A stretch of DNA of 10,856 bases, taken from Bryobacterales bacterium. GTDB lineage: Bacteria; Cyanobacteriota; Vampirovibrionia; Obscuribacterales; Obscuribacteraceae. Positions within the stretch are counted from its first letter, which is position 1; every line of letters begins with the position of its first letter. Position numbers and translations under genes: made by a program. The stretch is from NCBI GenBank assembly GCA_903970295.1, contig CAJCHQ010000732.1, forward strand, positions 1 to 10,856, written 5' to 3'. The notes below the pieces were generated by a model. That model saw nothing but the letters and a program-made list of their open reading frames with translations. It had not been told where the DNA came from and did no database searches. Positions 1 through 6,943 of the stretch are shown here, one piece after another.

Positions 1-1
1 T

Positions 2-1030
2 CTCAAACAAGGAATGGCTGAATACAACGCTGGCGACTATGCTAATGCATCGGGTCATCTGGGTGCCGCCCTCAATACCGAATTCAACAATCCTGTCCTG
101 CACTATTACCTGGCCAGCTGCTATGTGCATTTGAACCAGAAAGAGGCGGCAGTGCGCGAATTCAGAATCGCGTTCGCTCTGCAGCCAGACGGAGATGCCG
201 GTAAATTATCGAAATTAGCCCTCAAATATTATGGGGTCGACGCTGGCGGAGATTCTGCCAAAGATGCCAAAGGCACAGTGGCTAAGGATCCCAAAACCGG
301 ATTACCAATTCCTGGAACCGGCACTGGCACAGGTGGCGCCGGAGCACCCGGAACCGGTGCAACCACGACTGCCGGAATTGGCGCGCCAGGCACTGGCTTA
401 CCTGGTAATGGGGCGCCAGGCACGGGCGTCGGCATCGGCAATACTACAGGAACTGGCGCAGCTGGCACGGGCACTAATGGCATCGGTGGCTCTGGCGCAG
501 GGGCGACCGCGACAGGGGCAACTGGTGCCGGCACCACCAATGGTATTACCAGCACTGGTTCACCGTCTGCCGACAAAATGCTTTCACTTGTACGGGAGCA
601 GGTGGAGCGGGAAAAACGAATGCGCTTGGAGGAAAGCCAGAAGACGGCGGACCAAACCAAGCAAAATGGCAGCAGCTATATCGACAAAACGACGAACGAG
701 ATCAAAGAAAATATGCGCTCATATTATCGCGGGCGTTATTACGATCCAACCTCGCTACCTGACGACGCCAGGTCATTGCTCGATCGCCTGAAAACAGGCT
801 ATGACAGCCAACGCGCGGCAAATATTAGAGCCGGCAACGCCCAGGCCGCTGAACTGGACAAGTCAGCGCAAAACTTGCAGGGACTGCTTCAAGACAAGGC
901 TCGACCAGGGCAGCCCCAGTTGCAGCCAGTCGGCACCAGTCTTTATGTGCGCAATTACGCGTCGGCGCCGGCAGATGCCAGCAAGAACACGCCTAGGCCT
1001 CCGAACAGCACACAAACACCGGCGAAATAG
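2..1030 (+). CDS. TPR protein with long Gly/Thr/Ala linker (5' end outside window)
   Basis: The reading frame is open from base 2, and the first ATG (base 14) falls inside a TPR helix: the codons before it read L-K-Q-G and belong to the repeat pattern G-x3-Y-x-A-G-D-Y-x2-A. The real start therefore probably lies upstream of the window. Counted from ATG 14 (338 residues), residues 1-75 look like about two TPR helix pairs (N-P-V-L-H-Y-Y-L-A-S-C-Y, then A-V-R-E-F-R-I-A-F-A-L-Q-P). Residues about 95-185 are almost only Gly, Thr, Ala, Pro and Asn, in GTG and GAPGTG motifs. Residues 187-300 are charged and helical, and the tail is rich in Pro, Ser and Thr. TPRs bind other proteins; no enzymatic motif is visible. 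The linker suggests a flexible spacer, possibly for an envelope or secreted protein, but the N-terminus that would show a signal peptide is missing. Specific function unknown. Confidence 0.8.
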   Translation, partial: LKQGMAEYNAGDYANASGHLGAALNTEFNNPVLHYYLASCYVHLNQKEAAVREFRIAFALQPDGDAGKLSKLALKYYGVDAGGDSAKDAKGTVAKDPKTGLPIPGTGTGTGGAGAPGTGATTTAGIGAPGTGLPGNGAPGTGVGIGNTTGTGAAGTGTNGIGGSGAGATATGATGAGTTNGITSTGSPSADKMLSLVREQVEREKRMRLEESQKTADQTKQNGSSYIDKTTNEIKENMRSYYRGRYYDPTSLPDDARSLLDRLKTGYDSQRAANIRAGNAQAAELDKSAQNLQGLLQDKARPGQPQLQPVGTSLYVRNYASAPADASKNTPRPPNSTQTPAK

Positions 1031-1068
1031 ATAGAAGTCAGTGATTAACTTTGTTGTCGGATGTTAAC

Positions 1069-1629
1069 ATGACGGATGATCTCGACGCCCCAGCAAGCCC
1101 TGGCGCGGAGTCTATGCCGGGCTTTTTCTAACGGCACTTTCCACCTTGATGTTCGAGATTCTACTGACGCGAATCTTCAGCGTCACGATGTGGTACCACT
1201 TCGGCTTTATGGCGATCTCGATCGCCATGTTCGGCATGACCGTCAGACAAAAAAGTGAGCGAATTGAATTTGACGATCGATGCTGGTGCAGATACCGTTC
1301 TGACAAAATTCGACGGAGACTTTTCCAGGGTCCAACATCTCAAATTCGATTTGACCAATCTTGTCCACACCATTCGCCATGACTCCATAATGTTGATTGT
1401 AGGAGTTGGTGGCGGCAGAGATTTGCTCTCCGCCTTGACATTCAAAGAAAAATCGGTCTACGGTGTCGAGATCAACAACAATATTATCGACTCGATGGTG
1501 CGGGTTTTCGGAGACTACAGCGGTCATCTCGATCGCTTTCCGAATGTGCGCACGGGCCGGAACGCCACGGGCCGGAACGGCACGGGCCGGAACGCCACGG
1601 GCCGGGACGCCACGGGCCGGGACGCCTAA
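1069..1629 (+). pseudogene. Remnant of a membrane spermidine-synthase-like protein
   Basis: Three pieces of one family are seen in different frames. From ATG 1069 the frame gives M-T-D-D-L-D-A...M-P-G-F-F, then a stop. Adding one T to the T-run at 1121-1127 would continue it as L-T-A-L-S-T-L-M-F-E-I-L-L-T-R-I-F-S and W-Y-H-F-G-F-M-A-I-S, the first membrane helix typical of membrane proteins fused to a spermidine-synthase domain. Near 1240-1255 the sequence jumps to another frame that encodes the catalytic-domain start: F-D-L-T-N-L-V, the SAM/dcSAM-binding glycine loop V-G-V-G-G-G-R-D-L-L-S-A-L, and V-Y-G-V-E-I-N. The remaining membrane helices expected between these parts are absent. After F-P-N-V-R the frame runs into a 15-bp tandem repeat (T-G-R-N-A units) and stops at 1629, so the C-terminal half of the catalytic domain is also gone. 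It is almost certainly non-functional. A sequencing error could explain the T-run lesion but not the deletions. Confidence 0.8.
1551..1625 (+). repeat. Five tandem copies of a 15-bp GC-rich unit
   Basis: Five adjacent units of consensus CACGGGCCGGAACGC start at 1551, 1566, 1581, 1596 and 1611. Unit 2 ends in G instead of C, and units 4-5 read GGGACGC instead of GGAACGC. The unit length is a multiple of three, so the remnant's reading frame passes through as T-G-R-N-A / T-G-R-D-A repeats; the opposite strand reads G-V-P-A-R. There are no spacers, so it is a minisatellite, not CRISPR. It sits exactly where the spermidine-synthase-like homology ends. Confidence 0.95.
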
Positions 1630-1659
1630 AGGTCTGGCTCCCATAGCGAGCTAAAGGTC
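1626..1659 (+). repeat. Short direct repeat CTAAAGGTC after the minisatellite
   Basis: The 9-mer CTAAAGGTC occurs at 1626-1634 and again at 1651-1659, 25 bp apart, directly after the 15-bp repeat block and before the next gene. It may be the decayed edge of the repeat block or a chance pair; no function is implied. Confidence 0.4.
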
Positions 1660-1677
1660 GGACGGGCTTAAGAAGCC

Positions 1678-2727
1678 ATGTCACAGTTCTGTCAGCTTCC
1701 ATTGATAGATTTGTCAGCACAAATGGGCTCAAAAGATCCATTCAAGCGAAATCTTTCCGCAGGGGCGCCTCTCATGACATTAATGCAGCCATCCGAAATT
1801 TTTGAGTTCGTTCCACCATCGCAGGCGGCCCGAAGCAATATTTTTCCTTACGAATATCAGGGTGTGGTTCCTGGGACAGGAATGGACAATACCGCAGATG
1901 GTCATTTACCGACTGTCAGCATTCGTCAGCCAGAGCCCGGTCGGGCGCATGTCACAGGTCACGAAGGTGCTCATCATTGGGTCAATCCAGGCCATCATCA
2001 TGCAGTGCAAAGCTGGCATCACCGCCTGCACCATCGACCGGAATACGCTTACCGTCGCGAGCACGAACCCTATTATCGGCACGAGCCGGAGCATGCCTAT
2101 AGCGTGCATCACGTGTTGCGCCCCCACTCAGAGAGAGCCGTCAGTCGATATGGCAATTCGAATCGTACTGAAGAACGCGGTGACGGAAACAAAGTTCAGG
2201 CTATGCCCATTCCGAACTTTTCGACGTCACCCGGACTTGAAGCGAGCGCCGGATTGAACTCACTCAGAGAACAAGTACTTTATACAGCTACAGCGGAGTT
2301 GAATAGGCAAAGACCGGAGTTGGTGTTGGGTGAACGGGGTCTCGATCCTAGACTTGCCTGCGCCCGCACGGTTTCGACGATTTTGCACCGCGCCCTTGGC
2401 TTGGGAGTAGTGGATAGCGTCTACAATCTCGAGCGGGAGATGCAGGCCGCACACGGCCGCGGACACTTCGAGCGCTTTGCCTGGAACGGTTCGTCGTCCA
2501 GCCTGCAGCCATTCGATGTGCTCGTTGGGCACAGAGGAATGGGTGAACATTCCCACGCAGCGATCTATACCGGCAATGGTGAGATGTTCAACAACAACGC
2601 TGCACACCGCAATTTGCAGTTTGACTCTGTTTCGGTTTTTGACAGAAAACAGACCGACCGCAATCGCTTTGGCTACGCCAGCACGTCTGTGTATCGGTGG
2701 GTTCCCGACAGCGCACTTGATGCATAG
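1678..2727 (+). CDS. His-rich protein with C-terminal NlpC/P60-like peptidase domain
   Basis: The protein has 349 residues. Residues 91-150 hold 17 histidines in 60 positions, many in HH or HHH clusters mixed with Tyr, Arg and Glu. Residues about 195-345 resemble the papain-like NlpC/P60 (or CHAP) fold. Cys228 lies in L-A-C-A-R-T-V-S at the start of a helix, as the nucleophile does in that fold. It is followed by L-Q-P-F-D-V-L-V-G, then by His293 in H-S-H-A-A-I-Y-T-G-N-G-E-M-F, the usual 'H-x-G/A-I-Y-x-G-x-G' strand; the Asn run 305-307 or His310 may polarise the histidine. Such enzymes cut peptide stems of peptidoglycan. No signal peptide or membrane helix is visible, so export is unclear. 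There is no good ribosome-binding site before 1678, so the start could instead be Met at 1723 or 1771. The domain call rests on motifs only. Confidence 0.7.
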   Translation: MSQFCQLPLIDLSAQMGSKDPFKRNLSAGAPLMTLMQPSEIFEFVPPSQAARSNIFPYEYQGVVPGTGMDNTADGHLPTVSIRQPEPGRAHVTGHEGAHHWVNPGHHHAVQSWHHRLHHRPEYAYRREHEPYYRHEPEHAYSVHHVLRPHSERAVSRYGNSNRTEERGDGNKVQAMPIPNFSTSPGLEASAGLNSLREQVLYTATAELNRQRPELVLGERGLDPRLACARTVSTILHRALGLGVVDSVYNLEREMQAAHGRGHFERFAWNGSSSSLQPFDVLVGHRGMGEHSHAAIYTGNGEMFNNNAAHRNLQFDSVSVFDRKQTDRNRFGYASTSVYRWVPDSALDA

Positions 2728-2787
2728 CCGGAAAGAATTAAATGGACGTGAACGTCGCTGTGGTGGCTGTGTTTTGCTGACAGGGGG

Positions 2788-2922
2788 CTTTTCTGACACG
2801 CCCTTTTGAGGCTGAAAGGGTAGCGGAGAAAGGCTTGTCGAGTTGGCCGGAAACTTCACGGAAATCGGATGAATCGACCGCAAACGTTTGCCAGTAGGCT
2901 TTCCCAAGCTCCGTCAGAAAAA
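2788..2922 (-). repeat. Dispersed repeat with inverted ends, copy A (MITE-like)
   Basis: This ~135-bp block is bounded by TTTTCTGAC (2789-2797) on the left and its complement GTCAGAAAA (about 2913-2921) on the right. Its reverse complement matches 8499-8634 end to end, at roughly three quarters identity by eye. The match includes a 20-bp exact core (2857-2876 here, CACGGAAATCGGATGAATCG) and GAGGCTGAA next to one end. A sub-terminal hairpin, CCCTTT (2801-2806) / AAAGGG (2815-2820), is partly kept in the other copy. No transposase is present and no target duplication is obvious. A small non-autonomous transposon or another palindrome-ended intergenic repeat is the best reading. Open frames cross it on the minus strand but are probably not genes. 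Confidence 0.75.
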
Positions 2923-3155
2923 CGCGAGAAGAGCGCAATAACTAGGGACGTTTGCCTGCGGTACCCCATAATTTCAGCGACTTTTTCTCGGTTTTCCCCG
3001 CAAGTATCGGGAGATTTGTCAGCAATATTCAGGTTTCATGGACATTTTTCGACGACTATCAGAGACCGCGTACTCCCCCCACGAGCTAGCGACAATTGCG
3101 TAATCACCCCATGGCGGGGTCACTCGACTGCAATCAGAATGTCCTTGTACTCCCT

Positions 3156-3160
3156 GGAGA
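3156..3160 (+). promoter_or_regulatory. Ribosome-binding site GGAGA
   Basis: GGAGA ends nine bases before ATG 3170, followed by an A-rich spacer. It fixes the start of the low-complexity protein gene. Confidence 0.65.
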
Positions 3161-3169
3161 GAAAAAACA

Positions 3170-4294
3170 ATGGTAGAAGAATTTGCAGCAGCACGAGTGA
3201 CAGAGTTGATGGGCAATGGCCAATCCCAACAAGCCGCTGCCGAACTCAGTATTCAGATATCCAACTTGCAACGGCAGGGCCCAGGGGGGATGCAGTTAGC
3301 GCAAGAGTTACTATATGACACGCGCCAAGATTTCAACGCCGCCGGTTTTGGTCAGAATCTACAGAACGTCAATATTGTGGGAAGATTCGGCGAGCCGGTT
3401 GGCACTGCCGTTTTCATGCAGACCGACATCGGACCACAACAAGTGGCTACGCTCCAATTTCAGCCCGGCTGGAATCCTGGAGCTCCCAACTGCGACCCTT
3501 ACGCCTACGGTCTAGCCGGTATGGCTGGAGGGATCAATCTAGGCGTCAGACTCGGAAACTTTGATTTGGACATCGGAGTTGGTGGTTATCCGCCGCCGCC
3601 GCCACTTGGTTTTTACCGTCCACAGCCAAATTGGAACAACGGCTTTCAGGCCGAACTGGGACGCCAGAACATAGGCTACAGCGGAGTCCAACAGAGTTTG
3701 CAGCAATATCCCGCGGGTCGCTCGAGCGAAACCTTCGTCACAACCAGTACCGTGGTCAATAACTACAACGGTGGCAATACAATCAATAACATTCAGCGGT
3801 CAAGCAGGTTCAGCTCAACAGTAAACGAAACGAACAACTCGGTGAGCAACACCCGTGTGTTCGCGCCAACAACAACAACAACAACAACACAAATAGAAGC
3901 GCCCCCGGCGACTCATCCAACGCCCCGCCCTGTTATTCAATCCAGCCAGTATCCAGTCAGCACCGCTCAACCACATGGAGAGAGAACAGTTACGACTCGA
4001 GTCCCTGAGACAGCGGAAAGTAATGCCGCTGCAGTCGCCGCCGCTCAACAGAGACAGACTCTCGAAAATCAGCGCGCCGAAGCGGCGAGGGAAGCAGCAC
4101 AGCGCGCCGAAGCGGCGAGAGAAGCAGCACAGCGCGCCGAAGCAGCACAGCGCGCTGCAGCGGCGAGGGAAGCAGCACAGCCGAGAGCTGTAGCCACACC
4201 AGGGCCGGTCCAGCATGAGGCGCCCAGAGTGGCACCGCAAGCAAAACCAGCAGAGCCACCGCCTCCGCCCCCAGTAGTTAAGAAGAAAAGCTAG
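3170..4294 (+). CDS. Unrecognised low-complexity protein with RAEAAREAAQ repeats
   Basis: I do not recognise a family. The 374-residue protein starts at ATG 3170, behind a GGAGA ribosome-binding site. Residues 1-60 are a helical, Gln/Ala-rich head. Residues 65-140 mix short strands with Gly-rich segments (G-G-I-N-L-G-V-R-L-G-N-F-D-L-D-I-G-V-G-G). Residues 141-145 are five prolines, and 195-240 are Asn/Ser/Thr-rich with seven Thr in a row (234-240). Residues 302-337 are near-perfect R-A-E-A-A-R-E-A-A-Q repeats, likely a charged helix, and the tail is Pro-rich, ending P-P-P-P-P-P-V-V-K-K-K-S. There is no signal peptide and no membrane helix. The composition suggests a structural, surface or scaffold role, but nothing in the sequence shows one. 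It stands alone: the non-coding stretch with repeat copy A lies before it and glpD begins 160 bp after it. Confidence 0.75.
   Translation: MVEEFAAARVTELMGNGQSQQAAAELSIQISNLQRQGPGGMQLAQELLYDTRQDFNAAGFGQNLQNVNIVGRFGEPVGTAVFMQTDIGPQQVATLQFQPGWNPGAPNCDPYAYGLAGMAGGINLGVRLGNFDLDIGVGGYPPPPPLGFYRPQPNWNNGFQAELGRQNIGYSGVQQSLQQYPAGRSSETFVTTSTVVNNYNGGNTINNIQRSSRFSSTVNETNNSVSNTRVFAPTTTTTTTQIEAPPATHPTPRPVIQSSQYPVSTAQPHGERTVTTRVPETAESNAAAVAAAQQRQTLENQRAEAAREAAQRAEAAREAAQRAEAAQRAAAAREAAQPRAVATPGPVQHEAPRVAPQAKPAEPPPPPPVVKKKS
3869..3889 (+). repeat. (ACA)7 trinucleotide run, coding for polythreonine
   Basis: Seven ACA codons in a row encode Thr234-Thr240 of the low-complexity protein. Such a run is prone to slippage, but length changes by whole units keep the frame. 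Confidence 0.9.
4073..4180 (+). repeat. 30-bp coding tandem repeat (RAEAAREAAQ)
   Basis: Four units start at 4073, 4103, 4133 and 4151, with lengths 30, 30, 18 and 30 bp. The third has lost 12 bp in frame (R-A-E-A-A-Q), and the fourth reads R-A-A-A-A-R-E-A-A-Q. Units 1 and 2 differ by a single base, so the duplication is recent. Confidence 0.92.
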
Positions 4295-4358
4295 TAATCC
4301 TTAGCCACGCGACTGCCCTCGGGCGATGCCAATCACTCAATCACGGATTCCAATAATG

Positions 4359-4364
4359 TATACT
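4359..4364 (+). promoter_or_regulatory. Possible -10 box TATACT upstream of glpD
   Basis: TATACT lies about 90 bases before the glpD start, in the only gap available for its promoter. The region 17 bp upstream has no good -35 hexamer, so this is a weak call. Confidence 0.25.
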
Positions 4365-4454
4365 GGCTGATTCTATCCAAGCCGGTACTGGCCTGGGTCA
4401 TGCCGAGAATTCACCTCTCACATTGCCCGGGCTCGAGTCCGAAAAGAGACTGCC

Positions 4455-6050
4455 ATGTTCAGATCACAAATGGTCGAGCGAATCCTGTCCCAAACCAATG
4501 AATGGGACATGGTGATAGTCGGAGGCGGAGCCACCGGAGTGGGGGTAGCCGTAGATGCCGCATCTCGTGGCTACGAAGTGCTCCTGCTCGAACAAAACGA
4601 CTTCGGCAAAGGAACATCGAGCCGCAGCACAAAACTTGTGCATGGCGGAGTGCGCTATCTCGAGCAAGGCAACATCTCCCTCGTCATGGAAGCACTGAAA
4701 GAACGCGGATTGCTCAGACAAAATGCACCGCACCTGGTGCACGATTTGCCCTTCATCGTACCCAATTATGACTGGTGGGAAGCGCCATTCTACGGAATGG
4801 GAATGAAAGTCTATGACCTCCTCGCCGGGAAATACGGATTCGGGCCGTCGCGCATTCTCTCCAGAACCGAGATTTTGCAAGAACTGCCGACAATAAAAAC
4901 GGACGGATTACGCAGCGGTGTCATCTATTATGACGGGCAATTCGACGACTCCCGACTGTTGATAAATCTTGTCACGACGGCAATCGAGCAAGGCGCAGCG
5001 ATTCTCAACTATGCCCCCGTCAGCGGTCTGACTAAAGATAACGATGGTTACGTTAATGGAGTAAATGCCCGAGATCTCGAAACCGGCAAACAATTTTCGA
5101 TCAAGGCAAAAGTCGTAATCAACGCCACCGGCGCTTTTACCGATGGCGTGAGAAGAATGGCCGAGCCCAATGCCGAAACCATGATCGCTCCAAGTCAGGG
5201 TATTCATTTGGTTTTCGATCGCTCTTTCATGCCTGGCTCCAGCGCCATCATGGTGCCGCACACCAGCGACGGCCGCGTCATGTTCGCCATCCCCTGGCAC
5301 GAGCATGTAATCGTGGGCACGACTGACACGCCGATCGACGAACCGATTCTGGAGCCGCGTCCATTCGATCACGAAATCGAATTCATCCTCGAGACCGCCG
5401 GAAAGTATCTAAGCCACAAACCAACGCGACAAGATGTTCTCAGCGTGTTCGTCGGCATTCGCCCGTTGGTCAAATCGAATGGTGCGGCCAGTACTTCTGC
5501 ACTCTCTCGCGACCACACGATTCATATCGACGGCTCTGGTCTATTAACCATTTGTGGTGGCAAGTGGACCACGTACAGACGCATGGCCGAAGATTGCGTG
5601 GACCACGCCATCACATTGGCCAAATTGGACGAAAAGCCGTCGGTAACCAAGACTCTGAAAATACATGGCTGCCAGAAAGACACTAAGAGTTTAGGCAAAC
5701 TGGCTTTTTGGGGTTCAGACGCCATGCACATACAATCCTTGATCAAGGAAAACAAAGCTTTAGGAGAGCCGCTTAACGAAGCGCTGCCTTATTGCGGAGC
5801 TGAGGTGGTGTGGGCCGCGCGCTCTGAAATGTCGCGCACGGTCGAGGATTTTTTAGCCAGGCGCGTCCGTGCGTTATTCTTGAACGCAAAAGCGGCGTTA
5901 GCGATGGCTCCAAAAGTAGCAGACTTAATGGCCGTCGAATTGAACCAGGACGATGCTTGGAAGAAAGATCAAATCAAAAACTTCCAAGAACTCGCCAGAC
6001 AATACATGCTTTCGGATACTCTCACGACAGCCGGCTCAAGCCACAATTAG
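4455..6050 (+). CDS. glpD: Aerobic glycerol-3-phosphate dehydrogenase (FAD-dependent)
   Basis: This enzyme oxidises sn-glycerol 3-phosphate to dihydroxyacetone phosphate and passes electrons through FAD to membrane quinones. It links glycerol and lipid breakdown to glycolysis and respiration. The 531 residues are within the family range. The N-terminal dinucleotide-binding loop is V-G-G-G-A-T-G (residues 22-28), followed by the family signature G-T-S-S-R-S-T-K-L-V-H-G-G-V-R-Y-L (53-69). Also visible are G-T-T-D-T-P (288-293), V-G-I-R-P-L (333-338) and C-G-G-K-W-T-T-Y-R (367-375), all typical of GlpD. Residues from about 395 form the C-terminal helical domain. ATG 4455 is used because the fold begins soon after it; ATG 4470 is possible. 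The ribosome-binding site is weak (AAGAGA). No glpF, glpK or regulator is adjacent. It converges on the AbiEi-like gene, with only 11 bases between the stop codons. Confidence 0.97.
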   Translation: MFRSQMVERILSQTNEWDMVIVGGGATGVGVAVDAASRGYEVLLLEQNDFGKGTSSRSTKLVHGGVRYLEQGNISLVMEALKERGLLRQNAPHLVHDLPFIVPNYDWWEAPFYGMGMKVYDLLAGKYGFGPSRILSRTEILQELPTIKTDGLRSGVIYYDGQFDDSRLLINLVTTAIEQGAAILNYAPVSGLTKDNDGYVNGVNARDLETGKQFSIKAKVVINATGAFTDGVRRMAEPNAETMIAPSQGIHLVFDRSFMPGSSAIMVPHTSDGRVMFAIPWHEHVIVGTTDTPIDEPILEPRPFDHEIEFILETAGKYLSHKPTRQDVLSVFVGIRPLVKSNGAASTSALSRDHTIHIDGSGLLTICGGKWTTYRRMAEDCVDHAITLAKLDEKPSVTKTLKIHGCQKDTKSLGKLAFWGSDAMHIQSLIKENKALGEPLNEALPYCGAEVVWAARSEMSRTVEDFLARRVRALFLNAKAALAMAPKVADLMAVELNQDDAWKKDQIKNFQELARQYMLSDTLTTAGSSHN

Positions 6051-6061
6051 GGACCGCCCTT

Positions 6062-6919
6062 CTAACTCGGCTTCGGCTTCGGCTTCGACTCCGACTTCGA
6101 CTTCGACTTCGTTTTTGAAAGCAAATTCCAGTCGGGTTGCGGCGCCGGTGGAAATTCAATCCAGGGCGGAATCCACGTTTTTAATTCCCGCTTCGCGAAA
6201 TCTGAGTATTCTTCCTCCGTCATGTGTTTTTTAAGGAATTCCCACGATGGCGAAACTGCCGTACCAGAAGCAGCAGTAGCAGCAACCATAGTCTGAGTAG
6301 TTTCATTCGGCAACGAAACTGCTAGAATCAGCCGCGAGAGCCATGATGGCATCCATTTTGCGGAATCGAGAAATTCCTTTCTTTCAATTCTGCCAAAATT
6401 GCAAACTTCCGTAGCTAGATTTAGCGCATCACAGGTGCGCAAATCTTTGGGCAAAGATCTCATACCTCTGAAAATCAATCCAATAGGTGTATCACCAAAT
6501 TTCTTGGCTAATGGGCTGCAGCTTCGGAAGTGCACTCGCACCTCACCAAGATCGGGATCGAGACAAATAAACGACGATGAAGATCCTGATGCCGTAAAAG
6601 TTGGCTCCTCATTCTTGGTCGTAGCGATGCCCAAAGCATAGGCCGCGTCATTTCCATGAACTAAGATTTGCTTGCCGAATGCTTGTGCTTTTGTTAGCAC
6701 GATTTGGGCGAGGCTAGGCAGTTGCAGTACACCTTCAACAATGAGTGTTTTGAGGAAAACTCCGCGAGCGACACGCACGATTACTTGTCCCTTAACCAAT
6801 CTTTGAATTGCTTTGTCCACAGCATCTCGTGTGCCGTAACCTAAGAATTCACGCGTAGCAAAAGTTTGCCCGTCTGGTATGTCAGAAATGTGATGCCGGA
6901 TTTTTGCGCTGGTCCACAT
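6062..6919 (-). CDS. AbiEi-like (DUF6088-type) winged-helix antitoxin/regulator, no toxin partner
   Basis: Residues 1-60 carry the N-terminal winged-helix pattern of type IV antitoxins of the AbiEi / DUF6088 kind: F-A-T-R-E-F-L-G-Y-G-T-R-D-A-V-D-K-A-I-Q-R-L-V-K (20-43), then V-I-V-R-V-A-R-G-V-F (46-55). The middle part (about 65-180) has the family's H-G-N-D-A-A-Y-A-L-G-I-A-T segment (88-100). In known pairs, AbiEi binds inverted repeats in its own promoter and neutralises the AbiEii nucleotidyltransferase toxin, normally encoded just downstream. Here the downstream neighbour is the convergent glpD, so no toxin gene is present; it may act elsewhere in the genome or serve only as a regulator. 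The start is well supported: GGGGAGGG precedes the ATG by seven bases. The C-terminus (269-285) is an odd K-S/K-P tail encoded by hexanucleotide repeats. Confidence 0.75.
   Translation of the reverse strand: MWTSAKIRHHISDIPDGQTFATREFLGYGTRDAVDKAIQRLVKGQVIVRVARGVFLKTLIVEGVLQLPSLAQIVLTKAQAFGKQILVHGNDAAYALGIATTKNEEPTFTASGSSSSFICLDPDLGEVRVHFRSCSPLAKKFGDTPIGLIFRGMRSLPKDLRTCDALNLATEVCNFGRIERKEFLDSAKWMPSWLSRLILAVSLPNETTQTMVAATAASGTAVSPSWEFLKKHMTEEEYSDFAKRELKTWIPPWIEFPPAPQPDWNLLSKTKSKSKSESKPKPKPS
6068..6109 (-). repeat. Hexanucleotide repeat coding for the K-S/K-P tail
   Basis: On the plus strand the run is CGGCTT x3, CGACTC, then CGACTT x3. On the minus strand it encodes alternating Lys-Ser, Glu-Ser and Lys-Pro up to the stop of the AbiEi-like gene. 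It also fills the space where a terminator between the convergent genes would be expected. Confidence 0.92.
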
Positions 6920-6926
6920 ATTGAAT

Positions 6927-6934
6927 CCCTCCCC
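6927..6934 (-). promoter_or_regulatory. Strong ribosome-binding site GGGGAGGG
   Basis: Read on the minus strand, GGGGAGGG ends seven bases before the ATG at 6919. It is the strongest Shine-Dalgarno in the window and fixes the start of the AbiEi-like protein. Confidence 0.8.
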
Positions 6935-6943
6935 GTCGACGCG

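Larger units (their letters stand above)
2728..3169. other. Non-coding stretch holding repeat copy A
   Basis: No convincing gene lies in these ~440 bases. Bases 2788-2922 are dispersed-repeat copy A. A TTTTGCTGACA at 2772-2782, just outside the copy, resembles the repeat's end motif. Bases 2930-3155 form the upstream region of the next gene and contain a small hairpin, ACCCC (3106-3110) / GGGGT (3116-3120). No clear promoter was found. Confidence 0.6.

Noticed and set aside
229..660. Long open frame on the minus strand opposite the TPR protein
   Set aside because: Its Pro/Val/Ala-rich product is just the complement of the Gly/Thr linker; no start signal and no independent homology.
1551..1625. 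Possible CRISPR array
   Set aside because: The units are directly adjacent with no spacers and only 15 bp long; this is a minisatellite.
1665..1677. Hairpin GGCTT/AAGCC directly before ATG 1678
   Set aside because: A 5-bp stem with a 3-base loop could affect translation, but it is too small to call from sequence alone.
2738..2938. 66-residue minus-strand frame across repeat copy A
   Set aside because: The equivalent frame in copy B is interrupted, so the repeat is not conserved as a protein-coding unit.
3106..3120. Hairpin ACCCC/GGGGT upstream of the low-complexity gene
   Set aside because: Only five base pairs with no T-run; too weak to call a terminator or riboswitch.
3815..4240. Cys-rich open frame on the minus strand
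   Set aside because: It is the shadow of the 30-bp repeats and the ACA run in the plus-strand gene.
4420..4445. tRNA T-arm-like string GGCTCGAGTCC before glpD
   Set aside because: No acceptor stem, anticodon arm or CCA-end context could be matched around it.
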